Positions 19,501 through 27,010 of a stretch of DNA of 64,000 nt are shown here, one piece after another (position 1 is the first letter of the stretch; every line of letters starts with the position of its first letter). The translations under genes were made by a program, and so were the position numbers. This stretch comes from Symbiodinium natans (taxonomy: Eukaryota > Sar > Dinophyceae > Suessiales > Symbiodiniaceae). Location: NCBI GenBank assembly GCA_905221605.1, contig CAJNDS010002151.1:124001-188000 (forward strand), in the 5' to 3' direction. Below the pieces are notes generated by a model that worked only from the letters and a program-made list of their open reading frames with translations, was not told the origin of the DNA and searched no databases.

Positions 19501-20646
19501 TGGCCCTTCACCTGGACGGGTCACCAGAACATTGATCTGCATGCCTCCTGAGAAAGCAACAATGGCCGTGCCAGATTTATGGGTAAGCACGCCCAGAGGG
19601 TTAGTCACCTGACAGTTGAAGGCATGCCTCTGCTGAATCATACTTTGGAGTTCTCTGTCAAACGCAGCCTCAAGATGTTCGTTGGCTGGTGACAACCATG
19701 AGAAATGAGCATTAAAGTCCCCAATCACACCAACATCCCACCCAAGGTAATTTGGCTGAGCTCTCAGTGACTCCCACTCAGCGAGGCGATCTCGCCAAAA
19801 AGCGCGTTTTGTCGCTACTGGGTAGCCTTTGTGCGGCGCGTACACGCAAAGCAGGAGAAGGCTACGCTGGTCAGAGTCTGGCGTTGCAGGCCACTCCAAC
19901 CATACGCTACGTTCGTCCCCTACCCCGGCCACAGGAACCACTAGATGGGAAGCTTCCTTTAAAATTAAAGCAGCGACTGTGGTACGTTCCACCGAACGTT
20001 CCCCTGCCCACACGTAGCCTGACCACTCAGGCCACACGGCCCCTGGGGCCAGGCAGGGTTCCTGAAGACTTGCTACGACCACACCATGGGCATGCAGCTC
20101 TGCAGTGAGCGCAGCAATGTGGAAGTCGTTGGTTTCGTAACTACAAAAACGCGCAAAAGCGCCGGCTATGTTAAAACTTGCCACCACCCTTGGCAAATCG
20201 CAGGGCGCTGGCTTTGCGCCCTGCATTTGGCTCTTTGCGTCAACTGCGCCCTCCCATGGCCCATAAATTTTGCTTAGGGGAAGCCCGTCAGCCAATGACT
20301 GCATTCTCTTTTCGCACCTTTTAAGGGCTTTGTTCAGGAAGGCATCAAAAGCAACGCAAAGCTGCATCTCCGTAGGCAATTCACTCAAACCGTGCGCCGG
20401 CTGTGTTTGCAGCAAAGCTCGCAGATCACGTCTGCAACAGAGAGCCCTCCACTTGCGTGCTGCTGGGGCCTCCTGATCTGGTCCAAGAAAGTCGCCTTGT
20501 AACACTGTTCCAATTTGCTCACATGCAAGGTTCAGCTTTTGTCTCCCAGCCCACTGGGCAAGGTTCTCACCAGTAGTGAGCTTCCCTAAATCATCTTCAG
20601 CATCCATGGTGCTCATCTGCCAGAGAGGCTCAGGCCAGGTGAACAA
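16546..20646 (-). CDS. LINE-1 ORF2: APE endonuclease and reverse transcriptase
   Basis: 1366 residues without interruption. The N-terminal half has an APE-type endonuclease (SLQEPCLAPGAVWPEW, VGVIGDFNAHFSWL, and later RSDHALILATL). The RT follows with motif A YLEKVDLQQGYDLAWR, motif B HGLGQGKRAAVHLFG and motif C LVQFVDDSFFLLSS. The C-terminus has a CCHC knuckle, CPGCLEAQVGLQHILQRC. Known role: nicks target DNA and primes reverse transcription of the element RNA there. FVDD instead of the more usual YADD/FADD is a divergent catalytic box. No RNase H domain. Antisense ORFs here are shadows. Confidence 0.85.
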   Translation of the reverse strand: MFTWPEPLWQMSTMDAEDDLGKLTTGENLAQWAGRQKLNLACEQIGTVLQGDFLGPDQEAPAARKWRALCCRRDLRALLQTQPAHGLSELPTEMQLCVAFDAFLNKALKRCEKRMQSLADGLPLSKIYGPWEGAVDAKSQMQGAKPAPCDLPRVVASFNIAGAFARFCSYETNDFHIAALTAELHAHGVVVASLQEPCLAPGAVWPEWSGYVWAGERSVERTTVAALILKEASHLVVPVAGVGDERSVWLEWPATPDSDQRSLLLLCVYAPHKGYPVATKRAFWRDRLAEWESLRAQPNYLGWDVGVIGDFNAHFSWLSPANEHLEAAFDRELQSMIQQRHAFNCQVTNPLGVLTHKSGTAIVAFSGGMQINVLVTRPGEGPVRSDHALILATLPGKVIVSPDKSTGASRWDSNADWGCALGSLKHAFEFLAGWAGLASRLETIRSWVADGRRRGMRLAILDRAVWYRAVLFCLAGHFSGLAVVKPPRRDRFPPSLNHHQQLLQLISPAQEISTNSQIAELPLGAQTSEMPITDKRTERVLDQYHMLRAQGRHGEAEQCLSSLLKPKSVLKTAFRDIASGEVLGLSDTLDVLKNELLARAEVCNCKPGPFHLAVEAEVREFRKKALRDTRAETDDTFEVLDVKAVVRAEKTSKSTLHFPRAAVKVADDSSLLVTWAICNLAAALGLVSTLWWREVTPIRKAGPDVVTNTENVRPIGYTDDLVGILDALWLRKTKSKLEQFSGPEQAGGKYDAGLLTIGILMALQIRSNLGLRTYLEKVDLQQGYDLAWRDGVRLNIAHAGVGGRLRLLADAALENDPVRVRIGPLVSDLINIKTHGLGQGKRAAVHLFGALVRGLADAVLECSHGVGLDVPRAVCRAFSRATAPDEPESSHHDSLWESVQGFMACYSASTPEEELREALQKLSVAQRLMVLDLWASCRQPLVQFVDDSFFLLSSLQSLKEANLKLDSFAASWKHKFKGGKKRASVLTVGTRMPADHDLGRLGDEQVCAVKTMQVLGPVIDDALSLAQQLETVCARTISLAMELGSAMTSLGLGLPLQVAQFFSRVEAAILSGSECLASSHLGWQGVIGRLNEAQYQALKRLVSSGRELSLGTGGHARLLATLNVPVRLGLRWAQRVCTARARLLILPCPNAVEQAVRASGKVTGATWLDHAASLERELQVKSDFISFATFRRLSLDSSELRKEAVKKWKRECLQPAIEKHEVRWFAAQLAAGTSGVSALGARFLCPCKSSANALRWAPWSRTIWKFHTAWTLCRLTGALPLSLWGWPNNPATVPTCPGCLEAQVGLQHILQRCVATEQYRRELLNGDATSCLSAEGDEDQLAKRIRFVGLCAVVAAAPVLPDRARR

Positions 20647-20744
20647 GACATGAGTTTAAGCCACACAAGGCCTCTCCAGCCAATCTCAAAACGAGGTTGA
20701 ATGAGAAGCGTAAGGAGACACAAGGCTCACACTCACGCACGCAC

Positions 20745-20853
20745 TCAAGCAAAACACGCACACACACACACACAGACAGACACAGGGGGGGGGGGGAAGG
20801 GGGAGAACAAGAAAGCGCGCGAAACACGCAAAGCACGCCAGAACAGCGCACAC

Positions 20854-20884
<31 letters not shown>

Positions 20885-21430
20885 GGGCACACGGGCACAA
20901 GGGCACACGGGCACACGCGCACACGTGCGCAAAAACACGCACACGCACACGCACCCGCACACACACAGCCACACACACACAGACAGACACACACACACAC
21001 ACAGACACACACAGACACACACAGACACACACAGACACACACACAGACACACACAGACACACACAGACACACACAGACACACACAGACACACACAGACAC
21101 ACCCAGACACACACAGACACACACACAGACACACACAGACACACACAGACACACACAGACACACACACAGACACACACACAGACACACACAGACACACAG
21201 ACACACACAGACACACACAGACACACACACACACCCAGACACACACAGACACACACAGACACACACAGACACACACAGACACACACAGACACACACAGAC
21301 ACACACAGACACACACAGACACACACAGACACACACAGACACACACAGACACACACAGACACACACAGAGACACACACACACACACACACACCGACGCAC
21401 ACTCCAACACGCCCCCCCACCCCCACACAC
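20745..21430. repeat. (CACACACAGA)n block inside LINE-1
   Basis: About 680 bp of CA-rich simple repeat between ORF1 and ORF2, dominated by a 10-bp ACACACACAG-type unit and preceded by CACG and GGGCACAC blocks. All frames are open on both strands, so the long Thr/His or Cys/Val ORFs are not taken as genes. Confidence 0.9.
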
Positions 21431-21579
21431 AAGGCCAAACTGCAACAAGCAGCCCCTCTCACCAAGCAAAACTCTGCAAGTTGTATGCTCATCTGCTGCA
21501 AAGTGCTTTCTCAACATGAAGCATTCAGGGTACAGAGGCATTTTTCTTCACAACGCTGGCGGACTCATATGCTTGCGAG

Positions 21580-22488
21580 CTAGCCTCGGGGCAGGTACTT
21601 CATGATGTCAATGTCGACTGCGGCTACATTGATGGGGGAGGCGTTCCCGACGGGTCCGAACTTTGCAATGATGGGCGCCACGAAGTCCACTAGGTTCTGG
21701 CGCGTGCTTTGTATTGTCAGAACCTTGGACTCCACCGTGTACTGTAGGGACATCTTGCTGACCTTTCTAAAAGATGCACGGGCTGGGACATGCAGTCTGA
21801 AGACCACCTTACGGCTGTCCCCTCCCTTTTCTGCAAACCATGTTGACGCAGGGGGCCGCTTCCACACCTTTCCTTCCTCCTCCACCAGCCACTCAACTTC
21901 CACCTTCGGGCTGCCATTGAATAAGTCCTGAACACGTAATGCGACATCCTTGGGTGATTTGACCGGTTGGTCGAAAGTCAAACATAGCTGGGTAGCGGCC
22001 CCTGTCGCTTTCCCCTGGGCTGTGTTCTGGAAAGCATCAGTGATCGATTTGAGGCACTGCTGCACATGTTTCTGCGCCAGGTTGACTTGTCCTCTGTCGT
22101 AACGAGGTGTGTAGACCGTGCGGCCTTTGCTGGGGCTAGCTACCCTAGGCGACTTACTCTCTGGATCCAACTCTTTGATCAGGCTGGCAACGGTGTCCTT
22201 CAGCAGCCTAAGAGCTGCAGATGCCGACAGTCTATCGCTGTGATCTTCAATCTGGTCACAGCACATTCGCATAGTGCCTAGGATCTCTTCAATCTGTTCC
22301 TGGTTCATGTCATCGGCAGACTTGACGGGTGTGCGTGGGGCAGCAGTATGTTTTGCCGCTGCTTTCGGTCGGCTCGCATTTCTGAAACGCCGGGAGTCAG
22401 AGCGGCTGCGGCTTCTATCAAAGTGCTTAGGTCTACTTCCGCGTGCAGACGCTCTAGACAATCTTTCCCGCGAATCATCTCTCCACAT
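21580..22488 (-). CDS. LINE-1 ORF1: Arg/Ser-rich nucleic-acid-binding candidate
   Basis: About 302 residues from MWRDDSRERLSRASARGSRP. The N-terminus is rich in SR/RS and basic residues and the C-terminal part is a folded-looking region (VVFRLHVPARASFRKVSKMS). The frame extends further upstream, but the extra part is low complexity with poly-Phe, so the internal Met is preferred. ORF1 products of LINEs usually coat the RNA; no zinc knuckle is seen. Confidence 0.65.
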   Translation of the reverse strand: MWRDDSRERLSRASARGSRPKHFDRSRSRSDSRRFRNASRPKAAAKHTAAPRTPVKSADDMNQEQIEEILGTMRMCCDQIEDHSDRLSASAALRLLKDTVASLIKELDPESKSPRVASPSKGRTVYTPRYDRGQVNLAQKHVQQCLKSITDAFQNTAQGKATGAATQLCLTFDQPVKSPKDVALRVQDLFNGSPKVEVEWLVEEEGKVWKRPPASTWFAEKGGDSRKVVFRLHVPARASFRKVSKMSLQYTVESKVLTIQSTRQNLVDFVAPIIAKFGPVGNASPINVAAVDIDIMKYLPRG

Positions 22489-22739
22489 TCTTGCAAAGAG
22501 AAGAACTACGTTGGGGGACAAAAACGGAAGGCCAAACAAAAAAGATTCGAGCCTCAGAGCGAACAAACAAAAAAAAAAACAAAGGCAACAACCCCCCAAC
22601 CCCCCCTCCAAAAAAAAACAAAAAAAAAAAAAACAAGCAACATGGGCAGTAAAACTTGCATGCACTGCACTCGCTTTGCGGCCTTGAGGTAAAAAGTGGG
22701 GGCCAAGAACGTGCACTCAAAACAAGACCTCAAAGAAAT

Positions 22740-23040
22740 GCGTCATGTATGTGAGGCCGGCGTGTGTGTGCGCGCAAACGGACGGCGTGTGCACACTGCA
22801 TGTTTGTACACTCAGCGCCATGTGTGTAAGGCCAGCGTGTGCGTGCGCGCAAGCGGCCGGCGTGTGCAAAGTGTATGTCAGTGCGCTCAAACCAAAAGCT
22901 CCACATGTGTGTAAGGCCGGCGTGTGCATGCGTGCCAGCGGCCGGCGTGTGCACGGTGCATGTTAGTTTGCCCAAGCCAAGTGCGTCGAGTCTGTCAGGC
23001 TGGCATGTGTGTGCGCAAACGGCAGCGTGTACATCATGCA
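22740..23040 (-). repeat. Four tandem 5' monomers of LINE-1
   Basis: Four diverged copies of an about 75-90 bp unit containing ATGTGTGTAAGGCCGGCGTG and GCGGCCGGCGTGTGC. They occupy the 5' UTR, like the promoter monomers of some LINEs. The role is inferred. Confidence 0.7.
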
Positions 23041-23139
23041 TAGTAAAGGGTTTAGGGGCCCCTTCAAAGTTGACGCATCAGCCATCTGAGATCTGAGGGT
23101 CGACCAGCCGAGGCATGCCAAGGCCAGGTCAAAAAAAAA

Positions 23140-23260
23140 ATGTCAAAAGCGGAAATCAAGAATGCCTGCGGCATCTGCACTGCATGTGCAAGCATGCTGG
23201 GTCTTGTGGACCCTACAAACCCTGACGAATTCGACCCTCGCCCCGCAAAGGCTTCAGCGG
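23140..23260 (+). CDS. Candidate exon, possibly with start codon
   Basis: ATG opens MSKAEIKNACGICTACASML then GLVDPTNPDEFDPRPAKASA, with the donor GCGG|GTTTAGGG. Three Cys in CGICTAC could bind metal. A small exon (KPGCKR) may follow at 23285. Confidence 0.5.
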
Positions 23261-23334
23261 GTTTAGGGTTTAGGGTTTGCCCAAGCCCGGATGCAAAAGG
23301 GTTTAGGGTTTAGGGTTTAGAGTGTATCAACTTA

Positions 23335-23446
23335 TGCTTGTAGAGCAGGTAACGACTCTAATTTTTTCCCGGGCAAGGGGGGGCATTACAGTCCCTATGT
23401 ATCCCCAAAGGGTTACTCTTTGGTTCCTTAGGCTATTGGACAACTA
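23335..23446. mobile_element. Introner family B
   Basis: GTAGAGCAGGTAACGACTC...CCCCAAAGGGTTACTC...CTATTGGACAACTAAG. Confidence 0.55.
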
Positions 23447-23522
23447 AGGCAAGGGCTTTCGGTTTTTTTGATATCCCTAAACCCTATAAACCCTAAACAC
23501 TAGACCCTAAAGGGGGTCTTAG

Positions 23523-23606
23523 TTGTCGGTCTTGACCGATCACTCTTCTGCATGGCGAGGCGTGCTTTGGCAGTCAGAATCCACACCCAAGCATTTAGAG
23601 TGTTTT
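23523..23606 (+). CDS. Weak candidate exon
   Basis: Open frame VVGLDRSLFCMARRALAVRI then HTQAFRVF and TAG. Boundaries not fixed. Confidence 0.3.
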
Positions 23607-23618
23607 AGGGTATGAATT

Positions 23619-23735
23619 CTACCCGTGCAGCCCAGCTGAGCTCTTTCTTGGACACTAAACCGGGTTTAGGGTTTAATTCAGCAAAAAGGGTATAGGTCTA
23701 CCGGTAAAGCCTGCTGCGCTCTTTCTTGGACACCA
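23619..23735 (+). repeat. Diverged about 38-bp direct repeat around a TTTAGGG-bearing insert
   Basis: Both copies share GCTCTTTCTTGGACAC and flanking CTACC-GT. They enclose about 40 bp with TTTAGGG. Same layout as the telomere-repeat introns, but older or less exact. Confidence 0.45.
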
Positions 23736-23862
23736 AGGTTTCTGTTCCAGTTGAGCAGCTGCAGGCATCGAGACGACTGGACTCGCAGTTGGCTACGACC
23801 GTCGTCGCCCAGGTCTTCGGCGATCCGTCTAGCGCCTTTGCTTCCAGAATCCTCAGGGCCCA
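23707..23862 (+). CDS. Candidate exon
   Basis: After GGTAAAG the frame reads LLRSFLDTKVSVPVEQLQAS then RRLDSQLATTVVAQVFGDPS and SAFASRILRAHE. The 3' end lies in or before a TTTATAGGG array. Family not recognised. Confidence 0.55.
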
Positions 23863-23874
23863 TGAGTTTTTTTC

Positions 23875-24014
23875 GGGTTTATAGGGTTTATAGGGTTTGT
23901 AGGGTTTGTAGGGTTTATAGGGTTTATAGGGTTTATAGGGTTTATAGGGTTTATAGGGTTTGTAGGGTTTGTAGGGTTTGTAGGGTTTGTAGGGTTTGTA
24001 GGGTTTGTAGGGTT
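23875..24014 (+). repeat. 9-bp TTTATAGGG / TTTGTAGGG array
   Basis: Fourteen or so 9-bp units in three homogeneous blocks (TTTATAGGG, TTTGTAGGG). It encodes KPY-type repeats antisense, not taken as a gene. Confidence 0.95.
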
Positions 24015-24184
24015 TAGGATTTTGCATATACCTGAGCCCTCAAGCTGCTACGATCTCAAAACCCCTTTAAGACCCAACTAGCACGATACAGGTATACCCT
24101 AGGTGTAAGTTCGGATTCAGAGGCTATGTGGGGAGAGGGCTTGTCACGTCGAACTCTTCTTAAAACGGGTGTCCCAGAGCACGA

Positions 24185-24424
24185 ATGGTTATGACTGACA
24201 ACCCCCCCTCCCCCTCTCAATCCTACTACCCCGGGTGTCTTGAAGCCGGCCCTATAGACCTCTTGAACCCCCTCACCCTGAACCTCCTTAGCCCTTTTGA
24301 CGCCACAAAGACCTCTGAAGATCTAAACCCTCAGCCCAGTACCGTAGCAGGGCAGAAGACCCACGACCAGATGCCGCGCCATGATCTCTTCATCTCCTCC
24401 GAGATAAACCTTAAATACGTTTAG
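24185..24424 (+). CDS. Candidate coding region, unknown
   Basis: Open frame of 79 codons. Its 3' half, AGQKTHDQMPRHDLFISSEI, after an AG at the GTAG in ACCGTAG, is the most gene-like part. The 5' half is proline-rich and could be intronic. Confidence 0.35.
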   Translation: MVMTDNPPSPSQSYYPGCLEAGPIDLLNPLTLNLLSPFDATKTSEDLNPQPSTVAGQKTHDQMPRHDLFISSEINLKYV

Positions 24425-24892
24425 GGTTTAGGGTTTAGGGTTTAGGGTTTCAGGGTTTCAGGGTTTCAGGGTTTAGGGTTTTAGGGTTTTAGGGTTTTAG
24501 GGTTTTAGGGTTTTAGGGTTTTAGGGTTTCAGGGTTTTAGGGTTTCAGGGTTTCAGGGTTTCAGGGTTTCAGGGTTTAGGGTTTAGGGTTTAGGGTTTTA
24601 GGGTTTTAGGGTTTTAGGGTTTTAGGGTTTTAGGGTTTTAGGGTTTTAGGGTTTCAGGGTTTTAGGGTTTCAGGGTTTCAGGGTTTCAGGGTTTGAGGGT
24701 TTGAGGGTTTTAGGGTTTTAGGGTTTTAGGGTTTTAGGGTTTAGGGTTTCAGGGTTTTAGGGTTTTAGGGTTTTAGGGTTTTAGGGTTTTAGGGTTTTAG
24801 GGTTTTAGTAGGGTTTTAGTAGGGTTTTAGTGGGTTTTAGTAGGGTTTAGTAGGGTTTTAGGGTTTTAGGGTTTTAGGGTTTTAGGGTGTAG
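24420..24892 (+). repeat. Long mixed TTTAGGG / TTTTAGGG / TTTCAGGG array
   Basis: About 470 bp, the longest array of the window. Blocks of TTTAGGG, TTTTAGGG and TTTCAGGG alternate in a higher-order pattern, ending in TTTTAGTAGGG units. Confidence 0.95.
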
Positions 24893-25079
24893 GGTCTGCG
24901 GCCAAAAGGCGGATGAGCCAAATGGCTTGTCGGCTTATCGGGCAAGAAATCAGTTACACTTGCCTAATTTTGTTCAAGCAATCATCTCTCATCATTCTTC
25001 ATCATGATTTACAGAACATCGGGAGGGAGGGAGAGAGAGAGAGAGACGGTCAACTTTTCGTTCAAGAAGAAAAAGAATC

Positions 25080-25213
25080 TTTCGTTCACGGGACTCTCGC
25101 TTAGATCCGTGCCCCAGTTTGCCCGCATTGCCGGGTTGGGGAGTTGGGCTTCGAAGCGTTTTGATATGGCTTGAATGTTGAGGGTCGCCCGTTTTTTGAG
25201 ACCGATCCGGTTA
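25080..25213 (-). CDS. Candidate exon on the minus strand
   Basis: The minus frame after the acceptor CAACCACCAG reads RIGLKKRATLNIQAISKRFE then AQLPNPAMRANWGTDLSESP. This is one of few stretches where the minus strand looks clearly better than the plus. It suggests a minus-strand gene spanning about 25.0-25.7 kb. Confidence 0.5.
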
Positions 25214-25381
25214 CTGGTGGTTGGGAGCAGGCCGCGTAGCCCCATATATGCCATATGGGCCTTCCCAAAGTAGTGGTACGTACCCCTTTTTATACCCCAG
25301 CTGGAATAGAATCCCCTTAGAGGGACCCCCAAAAAGGGTACCACTATTTTCGGAAACCCCCCCCCCCCGCCCCCAATTATC

Positions 25382-25443
25382 GGCTCTTTGAGCATTTCAA
25401 ATCCAGGTGCCATCACGCTGAGGCCCGACCCGGGGAACTGCTG
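25382..25443 (-). CDS. Candidate exon on the minus strand
   Basis: Reads QQFPGSGLSVMAPGFEMLKE after a CCCAG acceptor at the edge of introner C; possible GA donor. It lies between introner C (25449) and an introner M (25265). Confidence 0.45.
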
Positions 25444-25448
25444 CTGGG

Positions 25449-25553
25449 TAGCCCAGTGGTACCCTTTACCCTTTTTTTGCGTTCTGGGTTTCCTTGTAAA
25501 GTACCCGACCAAGAAGAGGTACCCTTATTATGAGATGTCTACTGGGCTACTAA
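25449..25553 (-). mobile_element. Introner family C within a minus-strand gene
   Basis: GTAGCCCAGTGGTACCC...CTACTGGGCTACTAAG on the plus strand. Flanking exons are on the minus strand, so the palindromic family can act in either orientation. Confidence 0.55.
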
Positions 25554-25562
25554 GGCTTTCAC

Positions 25563-25598
25563 TCAGGCAACTCCATCTTTCTGGCGAAGAGCCAGGCA
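25563..25598 (-). CDS. Small candidate exon on the minus strand
   Basis: Acceptor TTCTTCCCCCCAG, frame AWLFARKMELP, donor GA|GTGAAAG. A Cys-pair frame (QTSTCPDCFKAP) further upstream on the minus strand may be another exon. Confidence 0.4.
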   Translation of the reverse strand, partial: CLALRQKDGVA

Positions 25599-25804
25599 CT
25601 GGGGGGAAGAACGGGGGGGCAGAGATGAGTCAGCTAGGGGCCTTGAAACAGTCTGGGCATGTGGAGGTCTGGGTTTGCGATTCTTCGGTTTGCCCCCTAA
25701 AACCCGAAACCCTAAACTCTACACCCCCCAAAAAGGGTTTCGGAGAAGAGGCTGGGGTAAAAAGGGCACAAGAGTACACGTCGGGGCCCGCGCCTCGGAT
25801 CTTA

Positions 25805-25935
25805 TGGTCCCTTACCTCCTTCAAAGGGTTCTGAAGTATGGGCCCTTGGGTTTTCTAGGGAAGATAAGGGGTATAGACGGAACCCCTTTAGGGCCCATAC
25901 TACGGGACCATGTAACTACCCTGAGAATGATCTTT
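25805..25935. mobile_element. Introner family G
   Basis: ATGGTCCCTTACCTCC...GGGCCCATACTACGGGACCA...CCCTGAG. Confidence 0.6.
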
Positions 25936-25965
25936 CACGTCAGCCTCCGGTCGGGAAAGTGTTTC

Positions 25966-26014
25966 GGGTTTAGGGTTTAGGGTTTAGGGTTTAGGGTTTA
26001 GGGTTTAGGATTTA
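25966..26014 (+). repeat. TTTAGGG array
   Basis: Six units. Confidence 0.9.
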
Positions 26015-26290
26015 GGGGTTTCAGGGCTTGCCGGGCAACCGCTAGTTGGGACGTAGAGCGAACTGCCTTGACATTTGCTAAGTGTCACTTACTTAGGCTA
26101 TAATGCGTGGGCACTTGAGGGACTTCGAAGTGGGTTAGCAGTACAGTCATAATTTGTTAATAAGTACCATGAACCTCCAAGTACCGAGCAAGCCGAAAAC
26201 TCTGAAACGAAGATGCTTCCTTATTCGGTGGGTATGGGTCATTCATTCTTCGACGTGCACAGGCGCTAGAGGGGGAAAACATCCAAAAGC
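26015..26290. other. No gene recognised
   Basis: Unique sequence with stops in all frames. Possibly intergenic between the minus-strand gene and the plus-strand exons that follow. Confidence 0.5.
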
Positions 26291-26529
26291 CCTGAACCCT
26301 AAACCCGAAACCCTAAATTTGAAACCCTAAGCCCCACTTCCCCTTCCAGCCACAGCACCGATTGTATAGGGGCTTGTATAGGGGAATCAGATTAAGGTCC
26401 CCTTCTATAGGGGTCCCTCCTTATATCCCTTGGGAAGGGAAGCCGCGACCCTCCCAAACCCAAACCCTAAACCCTAAACCCTGTAACATTAAGCATTAAA
26501 CGGGCGGTGCTTTGCGAAGTTGAAGTCAG

Positions 26530-26592
26530 GTTCTGTTGTTTTCCATCCTGATCTTCGAGATGCGCAAGAGGCCAGCAGTGGCTCTAGAATAG
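26530..26592 (+). CDS. Candidate terminal exon with hydrophobic start
   Basis: Acceptor GAAGTTGAAGTCAG, frame VLLFSILIFEMRKRPAVALE, stop TAG at 26590-26592. Confidence 0.5.
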   Translation, partial: VLLFSILIFEMRKRPAVALE

Positions 26593-26696
26593 GGTGTAGA
26601 GTGTGCAGGGTTTATAGGGTTTCGGGCAGTTTAGGGTTTAGCCCCCCCGCCCCTCCCCAGGGTTTAGGTTTTAGGGTTTAGGGCAAAGGGTTTAGG

Positions 26697-26815
26697 GTTA
26701 CTAACCCCCCTAGGTTCTCCCCTTAAATAACCTTAACAAGGCTTAATTATCCCTAAATAGCCTTAATTATGGGGGAACCTAGGGGGGGAGTATAGAGGGG
26801 AGTAATAGGGGAACC
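26697..26815. mobile_element. Introner family K
   Basis: ACCCCCCTAGGTTCTCCCC...AGGCTTAATTATCCC...GGGGAACCTAGGGGGGG; copies at 15630 and 30673. Confidence 0.55.
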
Positions 26816-27010
26816 CACGAGATTTGGCGGGGAGGTCTACCAAAACAGGGCTAGAGTAGCGGCTATTGTAGGGGTTACAGTATGTCTAGTGGGACATGCT
26901 TCCCCACTGTGACATGCCCAATTCTGGGAAGGTTCCGTTTGCGGCATAGGGTTTAGGGTTTAGGGTTTAGGGTTTAGGGTTTAGGGTTTAGGCTTATCTT
27001 GAAGCTTCAG

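Larger units (their letters stand above)
16324..23047 (-). mobile_element. LINE-1: non-LTR retrotransposon in a telomere-type repeat
   Basis: About 6.7 kb on the minus strand, read from 23047 to 16324: tandem 5' monomers, ORF1, a long (CACACACAGA)n block, ORF2 (endonuclease plus RT), a short 3' UTR and a (TCACAA)n tail. CCCTAAA-type repeat flanks it at both ends in the same orientation, with the break between CCCT and AAA. Both ORFs are intact, so the copy may be young. No RNase H and no spliced-leader relic are seen. Confidence 0.8.

Noticed and set aside
20686-21605. Several 220-300 codon ORFs on both strands over the CA repeat
   Set aside because: A 10-bp CA repeat is open in every frame; the products are Thr/His or Cys/Val strings without any domain.
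23698-24027. ORF encoding (KPY)n repeats
   Set aside because: It is the translation of the 9-bp TTTATAGGG-type array; not a tyrosine-rich protein gene.
24420-24892. CRISPR-like direct repeats
   Set aside because: Units are 7-8 bp with no unique spacers, in a eukaryotic context.
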